From contig JANNRA010000185.1 in NCBI GenBank assembly GCA_031401035.1, positions 49,293 through 113,292 of the forward strand: a stretch of 64,000 bases of DNA, read 5' to 3'. Positions 34,496 to 43,562 of this stretch are shown here, piece after piece (positions within the stretch are counted from its first letter, which is position 1; the number at the start of each line of letters is the position of its first letter). Under the pieces are notes generated by a model, which did no database searches, had not been told where the DNA came from, and worked only from the letters and a program-made list of their open reading frames with translations. Both the position numbers and the translations under genes were made by a program. Source of the DNA: JANNRA01 sp031401035 (GTDB lineage Bacteria > Desulfobacterota > Binatia > HRBIN30 > CADEER01).

Positions 34496-35272
34496 TCACA
34501 CTCCCCACAGGGCGGTGATGACGTAGTCCACGAGCAGGATGCTGACCGACGCGGTGACGACGGTGGACGTGGTGGCGGCGGCGACGCCGGCCGAGGTCGG
34601 CGCGGTGGTCATGCCGCGGTAAGTCGAGATCAGGCCGACGAGCAGGCCGAAGACCAGCGCCTTGAGCAGGCTGCCGAGGATATCGTCGCGGAAGTCGACG
34701 GCGTCCTGCAGGCTGCTCATGTAGCGCCCCGGGTCGAGCCCCATCAGCCGCACGCCGACCAGGTAGCCGCCGAAGATGCCGAAGACGGTGAACAGCGCCG
34801 ACAACAGCGGCATGACCAGCAGCATGGCCAGGGCCTTCGGCGCGACGATGTAGTGCAGCGGGTCGACCGACATCATGCGCAGGCCGTCGAGCTGCTCGGT
34901 GACGGCCATGGTGCCGATCTCCGCCGTCGTCGCCGAGCCGGCGCGGCCGGTGGTGAGCAGCGCGGTCAGCACCGGCGCCAGCTCGCGGATGAGGCTCAGC
35001 CCGACCACCGCGCCGAGCGAGTCGGCGGCCCCGAAGCGCACCAGCGTGTTGTAGCCCTGCAGGCCGAGCACGGCGCCGACGGCGAGGCCGCACAGGCAGA
35101 TGATGAGCAACGAGAGGACGCCGAGCTTGAAGACCTCGTCGACCAGGCGGCCGCCGCGCGGCGGCGGCGTCACGACGCTGCGCGCCAGGCTGGCGGCGAA
35201 GGCGGCGAAGCGACCGAGCTCGGCGACGGCGTCGACGGTGGCGCCGCCGAGGGCGCGGATGGCGGTTACCAT
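34496..35272 (-). CDS. mlaE: MlaE-family ABC permease
   Basis: A 258-residue inner-membrane permease. Conserved segments are the GLQGYNTLVRFGA helix, LIRELAPVLTALLTTGRAGSA, and TAEIGTMAVTEQLDGLRMMSVDP, followed by three more helices. It is the membrane core of the Mla ABC complex, paired with MlaF, and overlaps mlaF by 7 nt. Confidence 0.95.
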   Translation of the reverse strand: MVTAIRALGGATVDAVAELGRFAAFAASLARSVVTPPPRGGRLVDEVFKLGVLSLLIICLCGLAVGAVLGLQGYNTLVRFGAADSLGAVVGLSLIRELAPVLTALLTTGRAGSATTAEIGTMAVTEQLDGLRMMSVDPLHYIVAPKALAMLLVMPLLSALFTVFGIFGGYLVGVRLMGLDPGRYMSSLQDAVDFRDDILGSLLKALVFGLLVGLISTYRGMTTAPTSAGVAAATTSTVVTASVSILLVDYVITALWGV

Positions 35273-36108
35273 TGACCCGCCTCGACTGGGCCCGCCGCGA
35301 CTGCGCCTGCCGCGACCGCCGCGGCTTCTTGCCGCAGGGCCGCCTCGACGTCCGGCTTGAGGAAGCCGGAGACGCGTGCGTCGGCGCTGTGCTGCAGGTC
35401 GGCCGGGGCGCCCTCGACGGCGCCGTCGGGGAGCAGGATGAGCACCCGCGCCGCCATGCGCATGGTCGAGGCGATGTCGTGCGAGACGACCACGATGGTC
35501 ATACCGAAGCGCGCGTTGATGCCGCCGAGCAGCGCCTCGATGCGACAGGCCGAGATCGGGTCGAGCCCGGAGAACGGCTCGTCGCAGAGCAGGATGGTCG
35601 GTCGCATGACGATGGCGCGCGCCAGCGCGGCGCGCTTGACCATGCCGCCCGAGAGCTGCCCGGGCAACAGCGCCTCGGCGTCGGGCAGACCGACCGCGGC
35701 AAGGCTCTCGCGCACGCGCGTGGCGATCGCAGCCGCCGACAGCCGCGCGTGCTCGCGCAGTGGGAAGGCGACGTTCTCGAAGACGGTCATGGCGTCGAGG
35801 AGCGCGCCGCCCTGGAAGAGCATGCCGAGCGTGGCGCGCACGCGGGTGAGCTGGCGCTCGCCGAGCCGGGCGACGTCCTCGCCGGCGACCAGCACCCGGC
35901 CGCTGACCGGCTGCACCAGGCCGCCGATCAGGCGCAGGGCGGTGCTCTTGCCCGAGCCGCTGCCGCCGAGGATCACCGCGATGCGGCCGGCCGGAACGCT
36001 GAACGACAGATGGTCGAAGACGCGCCGGGCGCCGAACGCCATCGTGACGTCGTCGAAGACGATCGGCGGCGCGCCGGCCGCGAATGAAGTGGACTGAGGG
36101 TCGGACAC
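35266..36108 (-). CDS. mlaF: MlaF-family ABC ATPase
   Basis: A 280-residue ATPase with a GTG start: Walker A GGSGSGKSTALR, signature LSGGMVKRAALARAI (the MlaF-type LSGGM), Walker B LLCDEPFSGLDP and switch VSHDIAS. The C-terminal tail is Ala-rich and longer than in E. coli. First gene of the mlaFEDAC operon. No STAS-domain MlaB gene is present in the cluster. Confidence 0.95.
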   Translation of the reverse strand: MSDPQSTSFAAGAPPIVFDDVTMAFGARRVFDHLSFSVPAGRIAVILGGSGSGKSTALRLIGGLVQPVSGRVLVAGEDVARLGERQLTRVRATLGMLFQGGALLDAMTVFENVAFPLREHARLSAAAIATRVRESLAAVGLPDAEALLPGQLSGGMVKRAALARAIVMRPTILLCDEPFSGLDPISACRIEALLGGINARFGMTIVVVSHDIASTMRMAARVLILLPDGAVEGAPADLQHSADARVSGFLKPDVEAALRQEAAAVAAGAVAAGPVEAGQW

Positions 36109-36181
36109 GCGTGTCGCGCACCATATCGGAGGCGTGCAGTGACCGAAACCCTGGCGGGCGCGGCGGCAGCCGCGCCCGCTA

Positions 36182-36856
36182 TCATTCCAACGGTTCGCCG
36201 AGCTTGTCGGCGAGGCTGCGCAGCTGGCGTTCGAGACGCTCGACGGTCATCTCGAGCCCGGCCAGGCGCTCGCCGAGCGCCGCGCGCGTTGCCGGATGCG
36301 CCTCCTCGGGGGCGCCGGGCGCCGCCAGAGGGGCCGCAGTGGGTGCGTCGAGCGGGTGCAGATCTGGGCACAGCGCCTGTGCCAGCCGTTCGACGCGGCT
36401 GCCGCGCCCGGCCGGGATGCGCTCGACCATGCCGCGCGCCTCGAGCGGCCCCAGCAGCGCCTCGAGGCGGTCGGCCGAGTCGATCGGCAGCATGCGACCG
36501 GCGCGCGCCCTGAGCTCGGCGGCGCTCTGCGGACCGCGCATGAGCAGCTCGGCGAGCAGCGCCAACTGGGCGATCTCGATCTTCAGCGTCGAGGTGCCGG
36601 TGTGGGCGTACTTGTCGACCCTGCTCTGGCCGGGAAACACCTTGCGCGCCAGTTGCTTGTCGATGAGGCCGTCGAGCGCCTCGCTGACCTCGTCGTCGGA
36701 CAGCCCCAGGACCGGGTGGCGGTTGACCTTCTGGTTGGCGCCGAGGACCACGGCGTTGAGCGACAGTGGATAGCCCTCGGGGGTCGTCAGGGCCTTCTCG
36801 ACCAGGACGCCGAGGGCGCGCGCCTCGACCGGCGCCAAGCGGATCTCGTCGAACAT
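36182..36856 (-). CDS. yceH: YceH family protein (DUF480)
   Basis: A 224-residue protein with two winged-helix domains. The family signature VEARALGVLVEKALTTPEGYPLSLNAV starts near residue 10, and KIEIAQLALLAELLMRGPQSAAELR opens the second domain. A Pro/Ala-rich linker and a C-terminal coiled coil (LAGLEMTVERLERQLRSL) follow. No biochemical role is established. It ends 73 nt before mlaF; no promoter was identified in between. Confidence 0.9.
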   Translation of the reverse strand: MFDEIRLAPVEARALGVLVEKALTTPEGYPLSLNAVVLGANQKVNRHPVLGLSDDEVSEALDGLIDKQLARKVFPGQSRVDKYAHTGTSTLKIEIAQLALLAELLMRGPQSAAELRARAGRMLPIDSADRLEALLGPLEARGMVERIPAGRGSRVERLAQALCPDLHPLDAPTAAPLAAPGAPEEAHPATRAALGERLAGLEMTVERLERQLRSLADKLGEPLE

Positions 36857-36859
36857 CGG

Positions 36860-37285
<426 letters not shown>

Positions 37286-37362
37286 GGCGCTTCTATATTC
37301 GTCTCATCGCGCCTGGGCAAAGGCGCTTGAGCCCGACCGCGCCGCACGGCTAGGCAGACGGC

Positions 37363-38184
37363 ATGACCGCGCTGCGTATCATTCAGATCGACGCCTTCAC
37401 CGCCGTCCCGTTCCGCGGTAATCCCGCCGCCGTCTGCCTGCTCGACCCGCCAGCCGACGACGCATGGCTGCAGGCGCTGGCAGCGGAGATGAACCTGGCC
37501 GAGACCGCCTTCCTGTGGCGCCGTGACGACGGCTTCGCGCTGCGCTGGTTCACGCCGACGGTGGAGGTGCCGCTGTGCGGCCACGCGACCCTGGCGAGCG
37601 CGCACGCGCTGTGGGAGGAGGGCCTGCTGCGCAGCGACGCGCCGGCGCGCTTCGCCACCGCCAGCGGCGTGCTGCGCGCCTGGCGCGCCGGCGATTGGAT
37701 CGGTCTCGACTTCCCCGCCCGCCCGCCCGGCGGCCCGGTGCCGGCGTCGGTGTGCGCGGCATTGGCGGTGGCGCCGGTGGCAAGCGCGACGAACCAGACC
37801 TGCCACGTCGTCGAGGTCGAGTCGGCCGCCGCGGTGCGCGCCCTGCGCCCCGACCTGCGCGCCCTCGCGGTTGCCTCGCCCGACCGCGGCGTCGCCGTGA
37901 CCAGTCGCGACGAGAGCGGTGCGTACGACTTCGTGTCGCGATTCTTCGCCCCGGCGCACGGCATCGACGAGGATCCGGTTACCGGCGCCGCGCACTGCGC
38001 CCTCGGTCCCTACTGGGCGCCGAAGCTGGGCCGGACCGAGCTGCTCGCCTACCAGGCCTCGCCGCGCGGCGGCGTCGTGCGCGTCGTTACCGATGCCGGG
38101 CCCGATCGCGTCCACCTCTTCGGCCACGCCGTGACGGTGCTGCGCGGGACCCTGACGGGCGCGACTCTGCCGCGTCGCCTGTGA
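37363..38184 (+). CDS. PhzF family protein (isomerase/epimerase-like)
   Basis: A 273-residue two-domain protein of the diaminopimelate-epimerase-like fold. The PhzF motifs are IDAFTAVPFRGNPAAVC, MNLAETAFL with the catalytic Glu, RWFTPTVEVPLCGHATLASA, and DEDPVTGAAHCALGPYW. PhzF itself isomerises a dihydroanthranilate in phenazine synthesis, but most family members have unknown substrates and no phenazine genes are here. It converges with the selenoprotein gene across a 55-nt GC-rich gap with no clear terminator. Confidence 0.9.
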   Translation: MTALRIIQIDAFTAVPFRGNPAAVCLLDPPADDAWLQALAAEMNLAETAFLWRRDDGFALRWFTPTVEVPLCGHATLASAHALWEEGLLRSDAPARFATASGVLRAWRAGDWIGLDFPARPPGGPVPASVCAALAVAPVASATNQTCHVVEVESAAAVRALRPDLRALAVASPDRGVAVTSRDESGAYDFVSRFFAPAHGIDEDPVTGAAHCALGPYWAPKLGRTELLAYQASPRGGVVRVVTDAGPDRVHLFGHAVTVLRGTLTGATLPRRL

Positions 38185-38239
38185 TCCGAGGCGGCGCCGC
38201 CGCGCCGGCCGCTGCCGTGCCGGCCGCGGGCCGCCGGCG

Positions 38240-39274
38240 CTACGAGCGCGGCCGGTAGTAGGGACGGCCGCGCGCCGTCCATTCCTGGTAGAGCGCCAGG
38301 AACTCGGGCGAGGTCATCGGGTCGATGCCGAGGATCGGCATCGACCCGCGGCGGATGGTGAGGTCGTCTGGCGACAACTCGCCGGCGCGCGCGAAGTGGC
38401 GCGTGGCCGCGGCGACGTCGCCGCGCTGGTGCAGATGCCAGGCGAGGCCGAACTCGGCGCGCGCCAACTGCTCCGCGTCGCTCGGGCGCATCTGCTGCGC
38501 CCGCACCTGCTCGGTGGTGAGGGCGCCGCGTCCCTCGCGCACCCAGGCGCGCACCGTGGCGAGGTAGGCGGCGGAGTCGAAGCCGGTGAACTCCTTGAAG
38601 ATCTCGTTAGCGAAAGCGACGTCGTTGGGGCGCGCGAAGCGGCCATGCTCGTCGATCCAGATGGCCGTCGGCACGTTGACGATGCCGTACAGGTCGGCGA
38701 AGCGGTGCTCGGTGTCGATCAGGCTGGGGTGGGTCGGCGCCGCCGCCTCGATCCAGGGCCGCGCGTCGTCGGCGCACTTGTCGATGGCGACGGTGACGAC
38801 CAGGAAGCCGTCGTCCTTCAGTTCATCGTACAGCACCTGCCAGACCGGCAGGTCGTAGCGGCAGCCTCACCAGGAGGCGTAGGCGATCAGCAGGACCTTC
38901 TTGCCGCGGAAGCCGGCCAGGGCATGCGGCCGCCCGGCGAGGTCGGGCAGCGTCACCTCGGGCGCCATCCCGCTCGCCAACTGCGCGCCGCGTTCACCGG
39001 CCGACGCCCCGAGGTAGGCGGCGCCGGCGGCGGCGTCGAGCGCCAGCGGCCGCCCGAGCACGGCCGCCAGCGTCGTCAGGTCGACGCCATCATCATGCAC
39101 CAGCGCGGCGCGGTCGCGCACCGGCACGCACAGGCCGCCCCTGCACAGCCCCTCCGGCTTGAGCTCCCAGCCCAGTCCATCGCGCAGGGCGGCATCGGCG
39201 AGCCGCACCGCGTCGCCGTCGACGCGCGCCTCGATCTCGCTCGCCCGTCCCTCGTCGATGACCGTGAACCGCAT
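38240..39274 (-). CDS. Probable selenoprotein: thioredoxin-fold protein with Trp-Sec-Gly-Cys active site
   Basis: One 344-residue reading frame interrupted by a single TGA at 38867-38869 (codon 136). The codons before it give KKVLLIAYASW and after it GCRYDLPVWQVLYDEL, the start of an AhpC/TlpA-type thioredoxin fold with TGA at the nucleophilic Cys position. Residues 137 on continue the fold: VVTVAID, then the cis-Pro strand YGIVNVPTAIWIDEHG. The C-terminal third is helical, TPR-like (FGLAWHLHQRGDVAAATRHFARAG). An N-terminal domain of about 95 residues includes GLCRGGLCVPV. A bSECIS-like hairpin follows the TGA. The predicted motif is U136-G-C138, one residue shorter than CxxC. Confidence 0.85.
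38835..38853 (-). promoter_or_regulatory. Candidate bacterial SECIS hairpin
   Basis: On the minus strand ACCTGCC-GGTCT-GGCAGGT forms a perfect 7-bp stem with a 5-nt loop. The loop guanines lie 21-22 nt after the in-frame TGA. The E. coli fdhF SECIS, recalled from general knowledge, has a GGUCU loop about 19-20 nt after its UGA. The hairpin is within the coding sequence, as bacterial SECIS elements are. Confidence 0.75.
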
Positions 39275-39378
39275 GGATCGCCAGCTACCAGATCGGCGCG
39301 CGCCCGGCTACGTCCAACATTACGTCCACCATGGCGGGCCCGGTTGCGCCGCGGATCGCGCGCCGGCACAGTGACGCG

Positions 39379-40407
39379 ATGCAGATCGACCTGCGCGGCC
39401 ACCCGCTGCACAGCCGCGGCCTGTCGGTGACCGTCAGTCAGCACGCCAACGGCAGGCTCGACGCGCGCGCCACGCTCATCGACCTGCGCAAACGCGGCTT
39501 CGTGCCGGTCGGCGGCGATCTCGGCATGCCGGGCATCGTGCATCACATGACGCTGACGGCGCTCGTCGACCCGGACGGCCCACGCCTTCTGACCCTTGCC
39601 GCCGAGCAGCCGAGCGTCGCTTTCGAGCCGTCCGCCCTGACCGGCGGCGAGAGCTGCCGCGACCCGATCCACCGCCTGCGCGAACTCGCGGGCGCGGTCG
39701 TCGACGCCGGCTTCACCCGCCAGCTGTCGCTCGCCCTCGGCGGTCCGCGCGGCTGCTCGCACATCCTCACCCTGGCGCAGGTGCTGGGGGCGGCGGTGGC
39801 CTGGGCCCTCGGGCCGGGCGGGGTGGCGGCGGTCGACCCGCGGCGCGCCGCCGGCGAGCGCGTCTTCCGGCGCGATATCCTGATCGACGGCAGCCAGCGC
39901 GCCGATGCCGACCTCGACCTCGCGGTCCAGCTGACCGACATGACCTTCGCCGCCGCGCCGGCGGTGGCGCGGCCGATGGACCGCTTCGCCGCCGTTCACG
40001 AGGTGCGCGTCTGGGCGCCGGTCGAGCTGGCGACGGTCAGTTTCGGCGCCCTCAGTGCGGCCGAGCGGCGCCGCGAAGCCGCGACGCTGGCGCAGGCGGG
40101 GTGGACCGATCGCGGCGCGGCGCTGAGCGGCCTGGCCGGCCTGTCGCTGTTCCGCGGCGTCTCGGCGGCGCTGATCGCCCGCCTCGGCGAGTCGGCGGCC
40201 GATCGGCCGCTGCTCGACGCCCTGCTGATGGTCGCGCCGACGTTCATCCAGTGCTGCGCCGCCCTGTCGGAGAACTGGCCGGCGCGCGCGCTGGCCGTCG
40301 ACTCGATCATCGGCATGGGCGGCATGCCCGACTCGTGCTTCATGTGGCGCAAGGACGGCTCCCTCGATCGCCTGCGTCGTCCGCAGGATCCGGTGCCGAC
40401 GTTCTGA
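39379..40407 (+). CDS. DUF2889 domain protein
   Basis: A 342-residue soluble protein. DUF2889-like features are the N-terminal beta-rich part with RLDARATLIDLRKRG, HHMTLTALVD, and GGPRGCSHILTLAQVLG, similar to the family's GCTH motif. C-terminal segments include APTFIQCCAALSENWP. No activity is established. The ATG at 39379 begins MQIDLRGHPLHSRG. The gene is divergent from the selenoprotein gene, 104 nt apart. Confidence 0.75.
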   Translation: MQIDLRGHPLHSRGLSVTVSQHANGRLDARATLIDLRKRGFVPVGGDLGMPGIVHHMTLTALVDPDGPRLLTLAAEQPSVAFEPSALTGGESCRDPIHRLRELAGAVVDAGFTRQLSLALGGPRGCSHILTLAQVLGAAVAWALGPGGVAAVDPRRAAGERVFRRDILIDGSQRADADLDLAVQLTDMTFAAAPAVARPMDRFAAVHEVRVWAPVELATVSFGALSAAERRREAATLAQAGWTDRGAALSGLAGLSLFRGVSAALIARLGESAADRPLLDALLMVAPTFIQCCAALSENWPARALAVDSIIGMGGMPDSCFMWRKDGSLDRLRRPQDPVPTF

Positions 40408-40459
40408 ACGATCATCCGGCCGTCACCGGCGTGTAACCGGTGGGCTCTATCGTATCAGC

Positions 40460-40633
40460 GTGATTCCTACAGCAGATCCAGCCCATCGTTTTCCCTTCCT
40501 GTGTCCCCAGTGCGGCTGCCCGACGCACGGATCGCCCACCTCCGGCGGGCAATGCTCGACCTACTGCGAGGACTGCGTCGGCGACCGCGAGATCGACGAC
40601 CAGCCGTTCGCCGCGCTGGCGTCAGGCGATTGA
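40460..40633 (+). CDS. Small zinc-ribbon-like protein (57 aa)
   Basis: A short frame from GTG 40460 to TGA 40633. It encodes six cysteines spaced CPQCGC and CSTYCEDC in a hydrophilic peptide ending QPFAALASGD. Paired CxxC knuckles suggest a zinc ribbon, perhaps a nucleic-acid or protein adaptor. No ribosome site is strong, so the start is tentative. The 116 nt after it, up to the kinase gene, hold nothing recognisable. Confidence 0.55.
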   Translation: MIPTADPAHRFPFLCPQCGCPTHGSPTSGGQCSTYCEDCVGDREIDDQPFAALASGD

Positions 40634-40749
40634 CGATGATGTGACGTCTCGCAGGGCAGGTGGCATCCGCCTGGCGGATCAGTCCACCGGCGACGTCGCA
40701 CGACGGGTAGCCAGGCGTTGGGTCCGCAATTTGCTGCAGGCGAGGCTCT

Positions 40750-42078
40750 GTGGACCCGGCCTCGAAGCTGCGCGCCTTTCTGCTGCTGCGCTATACCCTG
40801 ATCATCGCTACGGCGTACCTGCTGCTGGTCGAGCAGCAGTTCGCCGCCACGTCGCCGCTGGTTGGGCTCCTTATCGCCCTGGCCCTGGCCTCTAATGTCG
40901 CCATCGCCCAGCTGCCGCGTCGCCTGACCGACGCGCCCCGGTTCGCCATCGCGGTGCTGATCTTCGACACCGCCTGGGTGACCGCCGCCCTGATGATCAG
41001 CGGCGGCTTCAGCCCCGACTTCTTCATGCTCTACTTCTTCCTGCTGCTGCTCGCGGCGGTGGGGGAGAACCTGCGCCTGATCGCCATCGCGGCCTGTGTC
41101 GTCTGCGGTGCCTATCTGTTCGGGCACTCGGCAACGGGGGCGAGCGAGGACCTCCTCAGCTCGCCGTCGCTGATTCGCATTCCGTTCCTGTTCACCACCG
41201 CGATCTTCTATGGGCACCTCGTCGACCGCGCCCGCCGCGAGGGGGTGCGCGCCGACAGCGCCGAGGCGCTGGCGACGCAGCTGCAGCGCACCTTGGCGGA
41301 GTTCAAGGTTCTCTATGCCAAGGCGCAGGAGGCCGAGCGCATCAAGACGGAGTTCCTCGCCACCGTCTCGCACGAGCTGCGGACGCCGCTGACGACCCTG
41401 CTCGGTTACACGGAGCTGTTGATCGAGGAGAGTTATGGGCCGACCACCGCGGAGCAGCGCGGCGCGCTCGGCAAGGTCCGCGCCTCGGGCTGCATCCTGC
41501 AACAGGCGATCGGGCGCATGCTCGACGCCTCGCGCATCGACTTCGGGCACGAGCGGGTGAGCTGCGAGGAGTTCGAACTCGACGACGTGTTCGCCGAACT
41601 GCGCGCCGATCTGCCCGAGACGCCGCAGGTCGCCGTCCACTGGCCCGCCGCGGCCGACATGCCGCCGCTGCGCACCGACGAGGAGAAGCTGCGTACGATC
41701 CTCCGCAACCTGCTCGAGAACGCGTGCAAGTACACGGCGCGCGGGATGATCCGCGTCAGTGCCCACTGGGATCGCGGGCGCGACGAGGTCGAGATCAGCG
41801 TCAGCGACACCGGCATCGGCATCGCTTCGGAGGAGATCGAGGCGATCTTCGAGGCCTTCCGGCAGGGGGCCAACCGCGGCGACCTGGCCAGCGCCGGCGT
41901 CGGCCTCGGCCTCTACATCGTGCAGCGGCTGGTGGCGCGGCTCGGCGGCGAGGTGCGCGTCGAGTCGCGGCCGGCGATCGGCTCGACCTTCAGCGTCCGT
42001 CTGCCACGTCTGCTGCACCGCGGCGACGCCGTCGCCGCCGGCGCGCCGCTCAGCCCGGCCCTCACACTCGCCATGTGA
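40750..42078 (+). CDS. Membrane sensor histidine kinase (orphan)
   Basis: A 442-residue protein with GTG start. Five or six hydrophobic helices span residues about 8-160, with no periplasmic domain. A coiled-coil (AEALATQLQRTLAEFKVLYAKAQEAERIK) leads to the H-box FLATVSHELRTPLTTLLGY (H208). The ATPase domain has NLLENACKYT, DTGIGIASEEIEAIF and GVGLGLYIVQRL. No response regulator adjoins it, so its partner is elsewhere. Confidence 0.9.
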   Translation: MDPASKLRAFLLLRYTLIIATAYLLLVEQQFAATSPLVGLLIALALASNVAIAQLPRRLTDAPRFAIAVLIFDTAWVTAALMISGGFSPDFFMLYFFLLLLAAVGENLRLIAIAACVVCGAYLFGHSATGASEDLLSSPSLIRIPFLFTTAIFYGHLVDRARREGVRADSAEALATQLQRTLAEFKVLYAKAQEAERIKTEFLATVSHELRTPLTTLLGYTELLIEESYGPTTAEQRGALGKVRASGCILQQAIGRMLDASRIDFGHERVSCEEFELDDVFAELRADLPETPQVAVHWPAAADMPPLRTDEEKLRTILRNLLENACKYTARGMIRVSAHWDRGRDEVEISVSDTGIGIASEEIEAIFEAFRQGANRGDLASAGVGLGLYIVQRLVARLGGEVRVESRPAIGSTFSVRLPRLLHRGDAVAAGAPLSPALTLAM

Positions 42079-42138
42079 CCCCGGCGCGTTGCGCGGCGCC
42101 GGGCCATCTGGCACCGTCCGCCGCGCACGGAGGGACGC

Positions 42139-42537
42139 ATGGCCGACCAGAACGATCTGCTGGCGCGTGGGCGCGCGGTGACGGCAACGCTGTGGGGCGA
42201 TCTGATGAAGCAGGCGCCCGGCATGCCGGCGCATGCCCTGGCCCCCGACTTCTTCGCCCTGGTGACGCAGTTCGTCTTCGGCATGTTCTGGTCGCGTCCC
42301 AATCTCGACCTGCGCAGCCGCAGCCTGTGCACGGTCGCGCAGCTCGCCGCCCTCGGCAAGACCGACGAGCTGAAGGGGCATCTGCTCGGCGCCCTCAACC
42401 TCGGCATCACTCGCGACGAGCTGGTCGAGGTGCTGATGCAGACCGCCTGTTACGCCGGGGTGCCGACCGCGGTGGCGGCACTCAACGCCGCCGCCGAGAT
42501 CCTCGCCCCGCCGGCCGCCGACGGCACGACGCGCTGA
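42139..42537 (+). CDS. Carboxymuconolactone decarboxylase family protein
   Basis: A 132-residue helical protein of the CMD/AhpD superfamily: LDLRSRSLCTVAQLAALGKTDELKGHL, then NLGITRDELVEVLMQTACYAGVPTAVAALN. These match gamma-carboxymuconolactone decarboxylase and its relatives. The CxxC of AhpD peroxidases is absent, so a decarboxylase-type or unknown role is more likely. A GGAGGGA site precedes the ATG. Confidence 0.85.
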   Translation: MADQNDLLARGRAVTATLWGDLMKQAPGMPAHALAPDFFALVTQFVFGMFWSRPNLDLRSRSLCTVAQLAALGKTDELKGHLLGALNLGITRDELVEVLMQTACYAGVPTAVAALNAAAEILAPPAADGTTR

Positions 42538-42541
42538 GCGC

Positions 42542-43228
42542 GTGCGTCGGCCGGGTGCGTCGCATCGCCGCGGCGTCGTGCGCGGCGGGGTACGCTGGCT
42601 GCTCGCCGTCGCGCTGGCGTGGCTGGCGCTGTGCGTCGTTGGACTGCTGTACCTGCGCCTCTTCCCGCCGCTGCTCACCGTCCTGCAGCTGCAGCGCTGG
42701 GTCCAGTACGGCGACGCGCCTGGCTCGACGAGCGGCTTCGTGCCCCTGGCGCGCCTCGGGCCGCACCTGCCGCGCGCCGTCGTCGCCGCCGAGGACACCC
42801 GCTTCTTCGCCCACGCCGGCATCGACTGGGACGGCGTACGGCGGGCGGCCGAGGACAACTGGCAGCGCGGTCATGTCTGGCGCGGCGGCTCCACCATCAC
42901 CCAGCAACTGGTGAAGAACCTCTTCTTCCCCACCTTCTGGTCGCCGCTGCGCAAGCTCTTCGAGGTGCCGCTGAGCCTGCTCACCGAGCTGATCCTGCCC
43001 AAGCCGCGCATCCTCGAGCTGTACCTGAACGTCGTCGAATGGGGACCGGGCGTGTACGGCGGCGAGGACGCGGCGCAGCATCACTACGGCGTGCCGGCGG
43101 CCTTTCTCGGCCGCGAACAGGCGGCGCGCCTCGCCGCCTGCCTGCCGGCGCCGCGCCTGCGCCGGCCGCAACGCATGGACCGCTACGGCCGCGTCATCCT
43201 CGCGCGCATGGCGGCGATGGGGGGCTGA
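42542..43228 (+). CDS. mtgA: Monofunctional biosynthetic peptidoglycan transglycosylase
   Basis: A 228-residue protein with an N-terminal membrane anchor (WLLAVALAWLALCVVGLLYL) and a GT51 domain. Motif 1 is AVVAAEDTRFFAHAG with the catalytic Glu, motif 2 GGSTITQQLVKNLF, then ILELYLNVVEWGPGVYG. It polymerises lipid II into glycan strands. No transpeptidase domain follows, so it is the monofunctional type. Confidence 0.95.
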   Translation: MRRPGASHRRGVVRGGVRWLLAVALAWLALCVVGLLYLRLFPPLLTVLQLQRWVQYGDAPGSTSGFVPLARLGPHLPRAVVAAEDTRFFAHAGIDWDGVRRAAEDNWQRGHVWRGGSTITQQLVKNLFFPTFWSPLRKLFEVPLSLLTELILPKPRILELYLNVVEWGPGVYGGEDAAQHHYGVPAAFLGREQAARLAACLPAPRLRRPQRMDRYGRVILARMAAMGG

Positions 43229-43562
43229 CGCGGCGCGCGCCGCCTCGCTTGCGTTTCCCGCGCTGGATCGGGAATGATCGGCTTCGTGACGCCCGCTCGC
43301 CCGCTCGTCTTCGATCGCGCTGCGCGCGCACTTGCGTCGACTGCGCCGGCGGCGCTTTGCTGTTGCATCGGCGATTCGGCCGGCCGCGTCGCCATCCCGA
43401 CGCCGGCCTGACCGCGCCGGCCTATCGCATGTTGTCCCGAGAGGATCCCTTCGCTGCCGCGCCTGTCGACGCAAACGCCGACGCCGTTAAGCAGCTCTGT
43501 CTCGGTCTCGCGTCGCGCCGCCCCCTGCGGCCGCGTCGGCGGGGCCGCAAGGAGTAGTGGGT
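43229..43562. other. 334-nt gap before the DUF1329 gene
   Basis: No convincing gene, tRNA or repeat was found. An AAGGAG ribosome site at its end serves the ATG at 43563. A GC-rich hairpin-prone stretch lies at about 43518-43552. No sigma-70 promoter matched well enough to report. Confidence 0.4.

Noticed and set aside
38867..38869. Nonsense mutation or sequencing error instead of selenocysteine
   Set aside because: Both sides stay in one frame with intact fold motifs, the TGA lies exactly at the redox Cys codon, and a SECIS-like hairpin follows. It cannot be fully excluded without reads.
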